DNA from: Pagrus major
Lineage: Eukaryota; Chordata; Actinopteri; Spariformes; Sparidae
Reading direction: 5' to 3'
Assembly (NCBI RefSeq): GCF_040436345.1
Contig: NC_133223.1
Span: 5,147,847 to 5,211,846, forward strand
Length of the DNA stretch: 64,000 bases
Below, in pieces: positions 36,106-49,389 of the stretch; within the stretch, counting starts at the first letter, position 1; every line of letters starts with the position of its first letter. The notes under the pieces were generated by a model. It had not been told where the DNA came from, made no database searches, and saw nothing but the letters and a program-made list of their open reading frames with translations. The position numbers were made by a program, and so were the translations under genes.

Positions 36106-37023
36106 ATGGGGAAGGTAAGTACTGTTTGTCCTCTCTCCCTAGATTAAATGTAAATTGCTACAAAGCTTTTCAAATTACTCTGTTTGTTTTAATGTTGAAC
36201 ACTGGGCTGAATGCTTTTTCTTTTTTTTTTGCTGAAACATGTCATTAGGCAAAGTTCACACAACAGTTTATGACATTTTGTACTTTTTTTCCCACCAGAT
36301 TATCTTTTACGAGGACAAAAACTTCCAGGGTCGGAGCTATGAGTGCAGCAATGACTGCACAGACCTTCACTCGTACTTCAGCCGCTGCAACTCCATCAGG
36401 GTGGAGAGTGGCTGCTTCATGATCTATGAACGACCCAACTTCATGGGCCACCAGTACTTCATGAGGAGGGGAGAGTATCCTGACTACCAGAGGTGGATGG
36501 GCTTCAGTAGCTGTATCCGTTCGTGCCGGATGATCCCAGTGGTAAGTGGGATGTCTATTTTTTTTTAAAATAGAGAAGACAATACAGATTGCAAAAGCAA
36601 AATTTCAGCAAAGCTCTTTGAAGTCTGTTCATTTCAAAATGTCAGGAAGACTTAATATAGATAAAGGATATAGAAAGCTTTATTTGTCATAAGCTTGTGG
36701 TTAGAGAGGACCTATCATTATCTGATGAAACTTTTTTTTTGGTCGGACAGTATCGAGGATCCTACAGATTGCGCATCTATGAGAAGCCTGACTTCAGCGG
36801 CCACATGATGGAGTTCATGGATGACTGTCCCTGTGTGTCTGACCGTTTCCATCACCGCCATGTCTACTCCTGTAATGTTATGAATGGCTACTGGATCTTC
36901 TATGAGTACCCCAACTACCGAGGCAGACAGTACTTCCTGAGAACTGGGGAGTACAGGAGGTACCGCGACTGGTGCGCCACCTGCGCCATTGTCGGGTCCT
37001 TCAGGAGGGTCACCGAATTTTAG
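36106..37023 (+). CDS. Gamma-crystallin 5 (gammaM type, three tryptophans)
   Basis: Exons 36106-36114 (MGK), 36299-36541 and 36751-37023 encode 174 residues. N-domain: [16 protein letters not shown], with [13 protein letters not shown] at the domain end. C-domain: [33 protein letters not shown] and [15 protein letters not shown]. The C-domain ending resembles gene 1 ([13 protein letters not shown]), suggesting these two are closest relatives within the array. A candidate poly(A) signal ATTAAA is at about 37066. A structural lens protein. Confidence 0.92.
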
Positions 37024-37664
37024 CCATTAAGCGAAACCTTGCTGTAAATATCAAACACTTTGTTTATTAAAGATGTTGAATTTTTAACCTTCTTTGTGAA
37101 TTTGTTTTTCATTGATTTGTCAAAGATCGGATTTGAAAGGCATCTAAAAATGTGATTGCCTTGAGTAAGTAAAAGGACCATTATAAAGACAATAAAGGGC
37201 TGCCAACACTTTAACTGTGTGGTTTGCAGATTACTAATAACCTCTAGTAACCTCTAATTACTGTAACTCACTTATCTTCACTGTTGTACTCTGTGGAATC
37301 TAAATTATAAATCACTATATACTAATAAAATATATTTATATATAATATATTACTATAAATCCTTACATAAAATACCACATTTTCCTGTAGCTTTATTAGT
37401 AATTAAACATATTATTAGCCTACTTATTGAATTCCTCAAACTTATAATTTAGTCCTCAAAATCATATGCCAAATCAAGAGAAACTTACATATTTAAGGGC
37501 CGTGATAAAGTCATTATGTGCTCCTTACTGAATGTCATGCGATGTGTTTAGAGATGTTAAAAATCATTGTAATAGAAGCTATATTGAATTCCTTTAATAA
37601 TACATTATTAACAACAAAAAGCTTTCCAGTCTTAGACGAGTATAACTCAAAACTCATCAGCTCT

Positions 37665-37667
<3 letters not shown>

Positions 37668-37714
<47 letters not shown>
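37668..37714. repeat. (CA)n microsatellite
   Basis: More than 20 CA units without interruption. Confidence 0.95.
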
Positions 37715-37718
<4 letters not shown>

Positions 37719-38374
37719 CCGTATTGTTAGTAGAGAAAGGGAGACATAATGAGGGAAGGGGAAAGAAAAAGAGAGAAAGCGTCATGCTTTTTATAGTTAT
37801 CTGTAGTTTTCGGAACAGTTATAACATTAAGCTTGGCCTGTCTATCTGATATTAATCGATTGATCCCAACCTCCTTCATGCAGGTCAAACTAGAGTTGTT
37901 GGCACGTAATCTCTGACTGGCTTCCCACTCATGAATACTGCCAGTTGTATCTTTTGGAATGTGTTCAGAGGGTACAGGTAGCAGCCCCACAATATTGCCC
38001 ATATCATATGCCAAATCAAGGGGAACCTTTATTTCTATTTTTTGCCAAATCAAGAGAAACTTTTAATTTCAAGGGAGCACTGGTAGCAGCCCCACAATAT
38101 ATTCTTAATACTGTAACTACTGTCCATAACAATTGTGTTAAATAGACTCGAACAATAGAAAAAAAACTTTTCAAACATGTTCCAAAATTCCTCTCAAGTG
38201 ACATTCCTGTTCCAAGTATTTTTGTGAATCTAATACCATTAAAAAAAGTATTATTTAACAGTTTAATTTCCTCAATATTCTCCAAATATATTAAATATCT
38301 TTTCTGAATCAGTGACACATTTAAAATCATTTCTCAAGAAAAATTGGTAAATGGATTGCATTTTTTTGTAGAGC

Positions 38375-38575
38375 TTCAATGTAAAGCGCTTTACATTTTT
38401 TGTTTCTCATTCATACATTCACACTTTCACAGCAATAGCAGCAGGTAACAATTTGGGGATTAGCCTCTAGACCGAACACACTTCAACATGTGATCAGGCG
38501 GAGCTGGGGATCAAACCATCAACCCTGAAATCAGTGGACAACTGCCCTGAAACCTGAACCACAAAGTGTGTGCTG
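38375..38575. repeat. SINE-like repeat with a tRNA-like segment
   Basis: AAGCGCTTTACATTTTTTG, TCATTCATACATTCACAC and GGCGGAGCTGGGGATCAAACC are words of a very common teleost short repeat. Orientation and exact ends are uncertain. Confidence 0.5.
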
Positions 38576-38689
38576 GAAAACTGTTTTATTTCCATTATGC
38601 CTTATCTGTTTTATGATTATATTATTCTAATACTATGTTGTATTTTAATACATTTTAATTTTACATTATATTTTAATTTTCTGACTAAT

Positions 38690-41030
38690 TGCCTCTCCAT
38701 CCAACCATCCATTTTCTTCCACTTATCTGGAAACGGGTCGCAGAGATAGCAGGTTAAGCATGGTATTAGAGACATCCCTCTCCCAAGCAACATTTTTCAG
38801 CTCCTCCTGGGGGATCCCAAGGTTTTCACAGGCCAGATGAAATATGTGATTCCACCAGCAAGTTCTGGGTCTATGTTGGGTGTTCTCCTTGTAAAACCAG
38901 CCTGAAAAACCTAAAAGGGAATGTGCCAGGAGGCATCCTAATCACATGACCGAACCACCCGATCGGACTCCTATTACAGTAAGAAGACATTGGTTGTATT
39001 CCAAGCCCCCACCAGATGACCAAGCTCCTCAACCCATCTCTTAGGCTTAGCTCAGCCACCCTAGAGAGCAAACTCAATTCAGCCTCTTTTACCCACAATC
39101 TCATTCTTTCTGTCGATAAAAAAAGGTCATGACTATAGGTGAGGGATGGAATGTAGATTGACTGGTGAAGCTGGCTCAGCTTCCTCCTCACCTCAATAGT
39201 CTGGTACAATGCTTGCATTACTACTGATGCTGCACCAGTCAACCTGTCCATCTCATGCTCCGTTTAACCATCACTCATGAATAAGACCTGAAGATACTCA
39301 AACTCCACCATTTTAGAGCAGAGAACCATGGCCTTAGACTTGGAGGTGCTGACTTCCATCCCAGGCCACTTTACACTCAGCGCCCCAGTGCATGCTGAAG
39401 TGGTAAGATAAAGCCAAAGGAACCACTTTGCATACCAAAAACAGAGACGCAGTTCAGAAGTTGCTAAACTGGACCCGCTCCCTAGCCTGGCTGAGCCTTT
39501 AGCTCCTGTTCATGGATATCACAAAAAGAATTGGAGGGGGTGGGGGAGTCCGAAACCCACTGAAAACTTGTTTCACTCTGTGCCAAGAATACAGACACAG
39601 CTCTGACTTTGGATATAAGGACAGGATGTCTTGTAGTAACAGCCCTGGTGCCCAATATTTCCGCAGTATCCACAACAGGGTTATCGGGAGACACGATCCA
39701 AGTCCATAAAACACATGTAGACTGGATAATCAAACCAAATATGGTCCACTTTTCCATGGCCAGGACAGAATCTGCATTGTTCCTCCTGAATCTGAGGTCC
39801 GACAATATGAGCCTTCTTTCTAGCACCCTAAAAAAACACTTTCCTGTGTGCAACCAGTACCTCTTTATGAAAAATCACCACCATGATCTGCAACTCCACA
39901 GGTACTATTCCTAAGCTCCAAGCAACACTGAAAAGGTGTGTCAGTCAAGACGGACCAACAATGTCCACAGCTTTCAGCATCTCAGGGCGAATCTCATCCG
40001 CTTTGGGCACCTTGCTGCAAAGGGGCTTCTTAACTACCACAGTGACCTCTTCCAAAAATATGAGACCTTCCCTGCCTTTCTCCACAGAGAATGTGTCGGT
40101 TGGGTTCAGGACCTACTCAAAGTGTTCTTCCTTCTGCTCAACAATATACCCATTCTGGGTCTGGCTCCTTGGCTAAACACAGCTTGAGCCAAGCCCTACT
40201 TTCCCTTCAGGAATCACCAAACGATTTGAAAGAACTTCCTTGAGGCCAAACAAAAGTCCTTCTCCATAGCCTCCCAGAACTCCTCCCACACCCAGGTTTT
40301 TGCTTTAGTGGCTACCAGCCTCCTCTACAATGTAGGCATTGAACTTTGCCATGCCTGGATTCCATGTCCACAGGGATGCATGTGACTGCTCCAGAGGTGG
40401 GAGTTAGAGACCTAATGGCTTTCGCCAGACACCCCCAGTTCACCTTCACTACACATTTGGGTTTACCATGTTTGCTCAACAGCCTACCCCCGCCATCTCA
40501 TCCATTTCATCACCTGTTGATGATCAGTTGACACTTCTGCTCTAGACACAGGTCTGATGATTTCACCACAAGGTCTGATCTTTGATCTTTGGCCTAAGGT
40601 ATTCTGGTACCAAGCCATGGCCAATCCATGACATGTACAGAAGTCCAATAAAAAAGCACACTCACCAACCTTCCAGGTTTTTCAATCATTTCCTTTGTGA
40701 ACGGAGAGAACTCCAACACAGCGATGCTCAGCCGGGGGCTTGTGAGTATCCCAACACCACCTGGATGCCTTTAACCATGGACAACTTCAGAAAATGGGAG
40801 AGTCCAGCCTCTCTTGAGGAGTTTGGTTCCAGAACCAGTGATATGCAAAGAGGTGAGCCCAACCACTTTTATCTAGTTGGTATTGCTCCACCTCCTGCAC
40901 CAACTCCGGTTCCTTCACTGCAAGAGAGGTGACATTCCACCACCCTGGGTCTGTAATGACAGGAGCCAGCACACCAAGGTTCCTAACTGGCTTGCAAAGC
41001 ACCCTGCCCCAGTGCTTTTCCGTGCGGGCG
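38690..41030 (-). mobile_element. Degenerate non-LTR retrotransposon (L2/CR1-like), minus strand
   Basis: On the minus strand, about 39250-38870 encodes a reverse-transcriptase C-terminal region recognised from fish LINEs (MDRLTGAASVVMQALYQ; then SIYIPSLTY, LSLRDGLRS and WFGHVIRMPPG). The 3' end carries AAAATGGATGGTTGG, the tail style of L2-like elements. About 39480-41030 looks like the more 5' part of the same element, but is too decayed to read as protein. Clade assignment is tentative. Confidence 0.6.
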
Positions 41031-41429
41031 TTGGGTCCACAGGGTGTATTGTTATTAAAATGATATCATTTAATATTTGCCAATTGCATGTGTAATTAAT
41101 GGCTATTCATTACTTTTCAGTGTCGAAATGGCAGAGTTCAGTAGTGAGAAATAGGATAATAGATAGATAAATTCGCTAGCCAAGTTTCAATCCAAATTTA
41201 CTGCTAATTTAAAAAAAAAAATTCGAGAAAAAAAGTCCAAAATCCAAATAAATGCATATATATAACATGGTCAAGTTAAGGACGCTGGCCTATTAATACT
41301 TTTCTACCCGGATATTGGATGAAGTCTGATGAGGTATATGATCTGCTGCTTTCTACTGTAGCTGTTCACAGAAAGGCAAACCTGTCTCTTGGTAATGTGA
41401 AAGGAGTCAATTGCCTACTTTTAGAAGGT

Positions 41430-42518
41430 TTACCAAGGTTTAAAGAACCTGTACATACGGCGGTGTGGTGTGCGGGCCATCTGGCGCACTGGGATGATTC
41501 CCAGGGCCAGTTGGACACTTCCATTTACGACTTCCCTCTTTGTCGACTCTACTTTTCTATCATTCAGTATAATTAACAAACTGGATTGAAGGTTCTGAAT
41601 ATATCAACCTCTAATATACTAGATACTAAGCTAGCAGCTATATATCCCTTTCCCTGGTTATACTTCACTATTACCGTTGGATTTGAGTTACAACCTTTTT
41701 TTTATCTATTCATATTTTGCTTTTATTATTTATTTATTTGTTTTATTACAAATACCATAACAATGTATAGGCTTAGGCTATCCACCATTTATCTAATTTG
41801 GTTGTTTTCTTCCCAAAAGTACTGAAGAAAGGCTTGCTGGGAAATTTGTTAGACAAATGGCCTTTGCTTGCACCCTGTTGCATTAACAATCTAGAGACGT
41901 GCATCAACAACAGTGAGATCAGATGAAAATGTCAAAAAGTAAAGGAGGAGCTGAAAAGCTTAGAGAGAAAAGGAAGCAGGCATTAGAGGCTCCAGTTTCC
42001 AAATACAAAACATAATCACCAACTGTTTGGCAATCATGATCCTCAAGTGGCAAGCAGTGTTGATTTGGAGGAGCACATGAAGCAGTAAGATCGACGTTTA
42101 ATTAATCATAGGCTATAGCAGCTATGTTAAGCAGTTAAAATTTGCTTGACACCACTAACAGACAAGTTGGTATAAGCCTACTATTTAATGCATTCTGATG
42201 ACTTTTACAGGTTTCCTTTTCAGTGCCTAATGAAATGTGTCCTGGAATACAGGTAGACTTTCCAAACTTTCCATTCCAAAACCCAGATTTGACATTCAGA
42301 ATCACCTGTCATTATAAGACCAGCAACCAGCAAGTACTATGGTGCTGAAGCTAGCGGGCTGTGCTTTAGAGTCTGTAAGCCTATGTATTTCAAAAAAGGA
42401 CATGTGTGAATGAAACCAAACAATGCAATGATCTCATTGAATAATTCTGCAGGATTGTCTAAATGGCCCCTAAAGTCACATTTATTTTTCACATTAATTC
42501 ATGTAAATATAACAACAA

Positions 42519-42566
<48 letters not shown>

Positions 42567-42905
42567 CAATAATAATAATACATTGTCCATGTCATGCTTG
42601 TTTAGTACATGATAGGACAGCATCATTGTATTTATTTTAGAACATCTTTAGGATTAAGAGGATCTTTAATATAAATAGGATTATTTATTTGAGGACATTT
42701 TGTAGGAAAGATAGTAAAAGTAACAGTAAAACAACAATAATTTTTTGGCGTTTTATTTACCTTAAAACATTTATTTTTATTGGAGCTGTATCAACATATA
42801 TATGAATACAGATTTTTTTGCGCACTCATGCTGCACCCCTTGCAGCTGGTGCCCTTTTTATGCTTTTTGCCCCTGCCCTGCAGACAGCCTGAGACCACCA
42901 CTGGA
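41430..42905. mobile_element. Possible hAT-like element remnant
   Basis: A short plus-strand stretch at about 41925-41985 reads MKMSKSKGGAEKLREKRKQA, like the start of the hAT/ZMYM-type proteins common in fish genomes. GGGCCATCTGGCGCACTGGG at about 41476 and GGGCAAAAAGC-type sequence (minus strand) near 42860 resemble hAT termini. No transposase core remains. Boundaries are guesses. Confidence 0.3.
42519..42580. repeat. (AAT)n microsatellite
   Basis: About 20 ATA/TAA units with a single interruption. Confidence 0.95.
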
Positions 42906-42909
42906 TGAA

Positions 42910-44460
42910 GTAATCAAGAGTGCCCCATTCAAACCTCAATAAAACGAAAATTACTCAAAAAATATAATGGAAGTATGGCATTTGTTAGTTTCATGTATTC
43001 ATTTGAGAACAGTTACACTCTCCTTATCACTTCACACAGATTGTCTGCTGCAATTTTTTTGCTCCTCAGTGGACATTAAATTCCTGTTTCATGTATGTCA
43101 TGATTTACTCTGTGTTTTCACTATACTTTGTCACATTTTGTTTTTATTGATACAATTTTAGTGGCACACTCTACACTTGTTTTCAAAATTTCTGCATTTG
43201 AACTCTTCACACACTTTTTATGTGCAAGCTGAAAATGTGCAAATAACAGAAGAGCAGAGATGCACTTGTGTACCAACTGGAGCCTTCTGAAGTTGATACC
43301 CATGCCTGTATTCACCTCTGGCTTTTTCAGGCTTGATTTTTGACACATTGAACATTGCTCAATCAAATGATTACTGTCAATTAAAACATTAAAACGACAA
43401 GTTTTTATCAATTCATCTATACTATATAATTAGTATTAGTATTAGAGTTTTTATCATTTGAATAAGTTCCTCTCCTCATACAGACAACCTGGATGATCCA
43501 TGTTTTAAATTCCTAGTTCAGTTTTTTTGCAAGAAAGACATTAAATCTGTAATTTAAAAAAATGAGCTGCATCATCACATCCTAGTTGCTAAACTCCTAC
43601 TATGCAAAAGCATTGCTGTTTTGCTCATTTATTAGACTAGAAAAAACACAACAAATAAAATAGTAAACTTATTTTAAATAAGCAGCATGCCTTAGTGTTA
43701 CTCACTAATTTTTTTATAGATTATTACTTCTAATGTAGGTTACATAATTGGCATAAGCTCTACAGTTATCACAAAGAGAAACACAAATATGTTTATGGTA
43801 TTTCTATAAATGTATCTAGCAGCCTTTTCATCAAACAGAACTAAGCTACTCTAAAATAGTCTGTTAGGCCAAATAGTATGTTTTTTTCCCTTTCATTTCT
43901 GTTTAATGATATGTAAGATTTCAAAGTTATCTGCATTAGTTTGATAAGGTATAGTGTGCAAAATAGTGATTATTCTCAAGTTAATATCTATCTCATGTTG
44001 CTCCTAGCACTCATTCATGGCAATTTTAATTTTTTTAATTTTTAATTTTTTTTTTTACAGTGAATCAACAAAAGTAAAGTAATTAAATGTACACATTGCA
44101 TTTGATTTAGATTAGATCACATGAAACTACATTCTTTTCTTTACAAAACAGGATTTGTTATCAGTGGGGGGGAAACTGTTGTGAAAATACAAAAATACAA
44201 AGTCAGTATGTTTAATTCTTTATACTAACTAAATATTTGTACTGGTTCTGGGTGTCTCATGTATTTGTAAGAGATGTGGCCTGATGTCATGTTCTTTCCA
44301 TCAGTGATGATCAGGCCATATGTGGAGAACCTTCTGACTGAGAATGGAACACACAAAGCTTATGCTTATAATAGACAATGCAGATGACCGCTGCCAGAAA
44401 TGTATGGATAGAGAACCATTGTCATGCATTTATAGGCCCCGTTCAGCAAAAGTCATACTG
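42910..44460 (+). other. Spacer upstream of gammaM3
   Basis: AT-rich sequence; no gene or repeat recognised. Confidence 0.5.
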
Positions 44461-44477
44461 CTAATTCATCAGCTTTG

Positions 44478-44592
44478 CACATTTGAATAACAACACATGG
44501 TGGTCCCTGGGGTTTTGTATAAAAAGGCCCTGGAGCCATGCAATAGGCAGAGCAAGTTGAACCATCCACTTGGAACCACCTAAACCACCATC
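44478..44592 (+). promoter_or_regulatory. Proximal promoter of crystallin gene 6 (gammaM3)
   Basis: TTTGAATAACAAC at about 44482-44494 and a TATA box TATAAAAA at 44518-44525, 36 bp apart. CACATGG follows the motif, as in gene 2 (CACATGGCAG). Confidence 0.75.
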
Positions 44593-45361
44593 ATGGGCAA
44601 GGTAATGGGATATTTACTTATATTTTCACATATTTAAAAAAAAAAAAAAGTTTTCACACAGCAAATTCAATCACAATGTTAAGCTTGGCACTGATATGAC
44701 CACGACTTGATTCTTACACCCAGATCTTCCCTCTGTTCTCTGTTTCAGATCATCTTCTACGAGGAGAAGAACTTCCAGGGTCGCTCCTATGAGTGCATGA
44801 GCGACTGCTCTGACATGTCCTCCTACCTGAGCAGGTGCCAGTCCTGCAGGGTGGAGAGTGGCTGCTTCATGGTCTATGAACGTCCCAACTTCATGGGCAT
44901 GCAGTTCTTCCTGAGGAGGGGAGAGTACCATGACATGCAGCGCATGATGAGCATGGGAATGATGTTCGACTCCATCAGATCCTGCAGAATGATCCCCTTC
45001 GTAAGTGATTTGAATTTTGCTTTAGTTTTAGTTTTAGAACATGTGGTAGTAGCCATACTTACATTTTCCCTGTTCTGTATTACAGCACAGAGGCCAGTTC
45101 AGGATGAGGATCTACGAGAGGGAGAACTTCGGTGGACAGATGAATGAGCTGATGGACGACTGTGACAACATCCAGGACCGCTACCGCATGAACGACTGCA
45201 TGTCCTGCCACGTGATGGACGGCCACTGGCTGATGTACGAGCAGCCCCACTACAGAGGCAGGATGATGTACCTGAGGCCCGGAGAGTACAGGAGCTTCAG
45301 GGACATGGGCATGAGTGGCACCAGGTTCATGAGCATGAGGCGTATCACTGATATGTGCTAG
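44593..45361 (+). CDS. crygm3: Gamma-crystallin M3-like (methionine-rich)
   Basis: Exons 44593-44601 (MGK), 44749-45000 and 45086-45361 encode 178 residues. Exon 2 has three codons more than its neighbours, and its second Greek key reads [14 protein letters not shown] before SIRSC, the signature I know from carp gammaM3. About 27 of 178 residues are methionine. Only one tryptophan remains (GHW); the conserved C-domain tryptophan after FRD is methionine (FRDMGM). Poly(A) signal AATAAA at about 45384. Methionine-rich, tryptophan-poor gammas are the hallmark of the dense, high-index fish lens core. Confidence 0.92.
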
Positions 45362-45389
45362 ACTTCTGTTCCTGACTTAAGTAAATAAA

Positions 45390-46990
45390 AATGATGTGTA
45401 ATTCATAACCGTATTTGTTCAGCACTTGCTTCTTTTGTATGGTTTGTCCCTACTTGTTAACATGACTAATTTACTAACTAAATCCCATCACTAAGATTAT
45501 ACACACAATCAGGATTTATAGCTGCTATTAAACCTGAACTTCATAACAGGTCACATAAACATGACTAAATCTAATTTAATAATATTTTCTCATCCTGTTA
45601 ACGGCTTGTTCACATGAAAAATATCTTTATTCTTATATTATATTATTTAAAATATAACTGCAGTTTAATGCAACTGGGTTCTTAACTTTTTTTGTTTCTT
45701 ATATTTGGAGGTTTGGCCATTATCTATGTTATTAGAAGTTTTTACTCACCAAAGTAATTGCAGAGATCTAACAGTAGAGTATCATTGTTACAAGACAAGA
45801 ATCATGAAAGTTCAGGCAGTCATACAGGTTGAAATCAGCCAGCAGTTTAGCCAGATTGTATTATTATATGATTACTTAATGGCTTGACTGCAGGCTCAGC
45901 TTTATAACCATGGTGGTCCGTGACTAACTGCCTTGCGTACTGCCAGAGTGACAAAGTTACATATTGGTGTGGCTGGCTGAGCTTTGGGAGTTTCCCCATT
46001 GGAGCTGCAGGGTTATCAACTGAGGCGCTCTGGCTGCTGTGATACTGCCCAGATAGCTCACGGTCTGGAACGGATCCACAAAGTGGATCTAGATCAGAGT
46101 CCACTTGCACAACGGGATGGATCCGGAACAGATAAGGATCATGGATCCAGACTGGCTCTGGCCCAGACCCTACCCGTATCAGCTCATATCATGTCAGATC
46201 TGATCTGGCCCGGATTCAATTTGGTTCTGTTTATTAAGTGGCTTATTTGTTATAGACCCATTCCAGATCCCTTGTTCAAAATGGCTCACCTGTCATAAAC
46301 TGGCAACAGAAATATCTAATCTCACAGAATGAACTTTTCTTTATAAAAGCCCGAATACTTGTTATAAGCAGTCTGGCTTTATTAATAAAGATTCAATTCA
46401 ATCACCACTTGAAAAAACAGGATAGCCTATCCTTTAAGCCAGCCTGTCGTTCTAGCAGAGCCATCAGTTATCAGTGAGGCTCACGTCAGATAAAACTACA
46501 CAACAATCAGTTGGGGAGCTTTCACTTACTCAAGAGAGGTCATGACAAAATGCAAATACGTTGAACTTGTATTACTGGAAAAATGAAATGGGACCCTAAG
46601 TAGAATCAGAAACTATTTTTGTTTCTTTGGCATTCTAACTTTAGGAATACATTTCAAGAAATGCTGGGATCCTAACTTTTAAATGATGTTTACAGACATG
46701 CAGATATTACTGGGAAATGATTTTCTAAGACATGAGTGAAGCAATGTCTGGCTCCAGACAGGAGAATTTTAGTTTCACAAAACCCACTGCACTGATGGTT
46801 TTTGAAACAAATCGTAATACTGATGAACATATGTTGTGCAGGCAGTGTCGCTAAAACAGTAACAAAACGGTCAGCAAGCCTACAATGCTGAAGTCTGACA
46901 ACACAGCAAAACAGCCAATTCAAATAACAACGGTTGAATTTACATATGAGTTCATTTAAAGGAACTTGGGGCAGGATTTGTGAAAAAATA
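45390..46990. other. Spacer; includes a GATC-dense patch
   Basis: No gene recognised. About 46068-46210 holds eight GATC tetramers (mostly as GGATCC, GGATCA or AGATCT) in under 150 bp; it does not match a repeat I know. Confidence 0.4.
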
Positions 46991-47099
46991 AACATGCATT
47001 TTAAGTTTTTTAATGCTGATGGGTGATGAAGCGTTCAAAACCAAAAAGAATGAGCCCACCCACGTATCTCTCCATTGCCTTGAACAGGCTGTGTGCTGC

Positions 47100-47480
47100 A
47101 TAATGTACTGCAATTCGGGCCCGAATTTCCCGCGCAGTCTTGCGGACGTGACGTCAGATGACGCTGAATGCGTGTCCTTGGATACGGGAAGAAGACAAGC
47201 GCGGTGCACCCAAACTAGTGTTTGGGTAGTAATGGATTCTGCTACGGCCAGCAAACGACCCACCACCACACAAAGTCCACTAAAAAGTCATACTTAAGAA
47301 GAAAACAAAAGTTTTATCAGTGGCATGTCATGAGTTGAAACGAAATTATGACCAAAGCCGGGCTGGCACCCGAATAAACATCGGATACGCGTTCGACTCA
47401 TGGAGGCAGCTTCAACTTGAATTGGGACTGAAAACAGATGCTGACACGGCTCATTTCCTAGTAACCAGGTAAGAAAACAT
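47100..47480 (+). pseudogene. Exon-like remnant with CpG-rich upstream region
   Basis: After a CpG-bearing stretch (47110-47230) an ATG at 47232 opens MDSATASKRPTTTQS. Further on, in other frames, lie KFYQWHVMS and RAGTRINIGYAF, then WRQLQLELGLKTDADTA up to a consensus splice donor (CCAG then GTAAGA) at 47469. I have seen similar segments at the starts of predicted fish proteins linked to DNA transposons, but cannot name the family. The pieces are not in one frame, so I read it as a decayed first exon. Confidence 0.35.
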
Positions 47481-48440
47481 TACAGATCATGTTTAGAGCT
47501 TGATTTGAAAATCATATGAGATCACCGAGGACTCGGAGTGACCTAACGTGCAAAGTAGCGTTATCTGCAAACACGTAACTTAGTCCACCGCTGTGTAACA
47601 CTGAATAGTTACAGACTGCACATTTTCCACGGTCCTTTAGTCTGAAACCAAATAGTTAGAAATATGTCCCTTTTATATATGGGACCGAAAGCCCAACCTG
47701 TTATCCTCTAGGTGACGTTAGCAGCTGGATGTAGCCACAGGCTAACGGTTTGTTTGTGTCTGTGTAGTAACATTAGCTGCTTACACACAGCAATCCCGTA
47801 TCAGAGACGATATTTCTGTCCCTCACTATGCCGTCTTTACTTTCGCCTGTGCCTTCCAGACTGCATCATTAACTGCTGTCCAACAACCTCTGTTTCCAGT
47901 GTGCTAGACATTCACTGTTTAGTGTATATCACAGCATAGATGGTGACTTTTGGGTGAAATACACTCAAAATTCGTTCTCATTCTCATCACTCATTAGAAA
48001 CCTTCACATTACACAAAGCCTTTTGTCCCATTGTTCATATGAAAATAATGATTTGCAGATCTTTCAATGGTCTAGAGAAATACTAATTTTAAATTAAGCC
48101 AAAATTTGCTCATGATGTGGACTTCTGCAGCTATTAAAAAACAAGAAATTATCAATAAATTAAATATATTAGGAGAGAGAGAGATAGAGTTGGACATCAG
48201 CAGCAGGTAAAAACGGCTTGTCAATTTGGTATGTTTTCACATATTACGCTGAATTGAGAATTTATTTGGACCAAAAGCTGAGGTGATTGTGGAAAGACTG
48301 TTTTTGTGAATGTCCAGTTTGAATGAAGTGTGTTTTACGATGAGTTAAAGAGGCGATTAAGCTTGTCTTAGTTCAGTAAAAGAGAAACACTTTTATTCTG
48401 ACGGTGTACGGTTGTATTTTTCTGTTTAGTAAGGAAAATA

Positions 48441-49375
48441 CAGTCCCCTCCCAAACTATTGGAACAGCGAGGCCAATTCCTTTGTTTTGGCTGTACACTG
48501 AAAACATTTGGGTTTAACATCAAAAGATGAATATGAGACAAGAGATCAGCATTTCAGCTTTCATTTCCAGGTATTTACATCTAGATCTGTTACAAAACTT
48601 AGAAGATAGCATGATCTGTAACGGAACACCAAATTTTAGGTGAGCGAAAGTATAGGAACAGGTAGACTTAAAATAGATTAGAGTGAATAATACTTCATAT
48701 ATAGTTGCAAATCCTTTGGTTGCAATAACTGCATCAAGCCTGTGACCCACTGACATCACCAGCATTCTTCTTTTGTAATGATTTTCCAGGCTTTCACCGC
48801 AGCCTCTTTAAGTTGTTGTTTGTTTCGTGGGGGTTTCTCCCTTCAGTCTCCTCTTTAAGCAGGTAAAATGCTCAATAGGGTTTAAGTCTGGAGATTGACT
48901 TGGTCAGTCTAAAACCCTTCACTTCTTTCCCCTAATGAACTCCTTGGTTGTTTTGGCAGTGTTTTGGCAGCTTCAAAATTGCTTGCTTTTCTCCCATAGA
49001 CAGCTCTCTGGTCTTCATGTTGGTTACACCTTGTTAACTATAACTGCAGTCTGCAAAGGCAAAACTCAAAGCTGAAACTGGGAGTAGACATTCAGTGCTA
49101 TTTATTGTTTGAATAATCAATGTGATAGGACACACCTGGGCAGCAAAAAACACCTGTTCCAATAATTTTGCTCACTTGAAAAATGGTTGGGTTCAAACAA
49201 AAGATGCTATCTTCTAAGTTTTGTAACAGATCTAGATGTAAAAACCTGGAAATGGAAACTGACATACTGATCTCTTGTCTCATATTCATCTTTTGGTGTC
49301 AAACCCAAATGTTTTCAGTGTACAGCAAAAATAAAGGAATCTGCCTTGCTGTTCCAATAGTTTTGGAGGGGACTG
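48441..49375 (-). mobile_element. Tc1-like element, 935 bp, with long terminal inverted repeats and TA target duplication
   Basis: Starts CAGTCCCCTCCCAAACTATT and ends AATAGTTTTGGAGGGGACTG, flanked on both sides by TA. The inverted repeats extend about 190 bp (AAAACATTTGGGTTT, AAGATGAATATGAGACAAG and ACATCTAGATCTGTTACAAA all occur mirrored). The interior holds, on the minus strand, only pieces of the transposase C-terminus (LVMSVGHRLDAVIATKGFAT, at 48700-48770). The catalytic DDE core is missing, so it is non-autonomous. Confidence 0.88.
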
Positions 49376-49389
49376 TATGTTTACATGAG

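Noticed and set aside
37080-44480. Search for a decayed crystallin between genes 5 and 6
   Set aside because: No Greek-key remnants such as FYED, GCFMIYE or RPGEYR were found; the gap is filled by LINE and hAT-like remnants.
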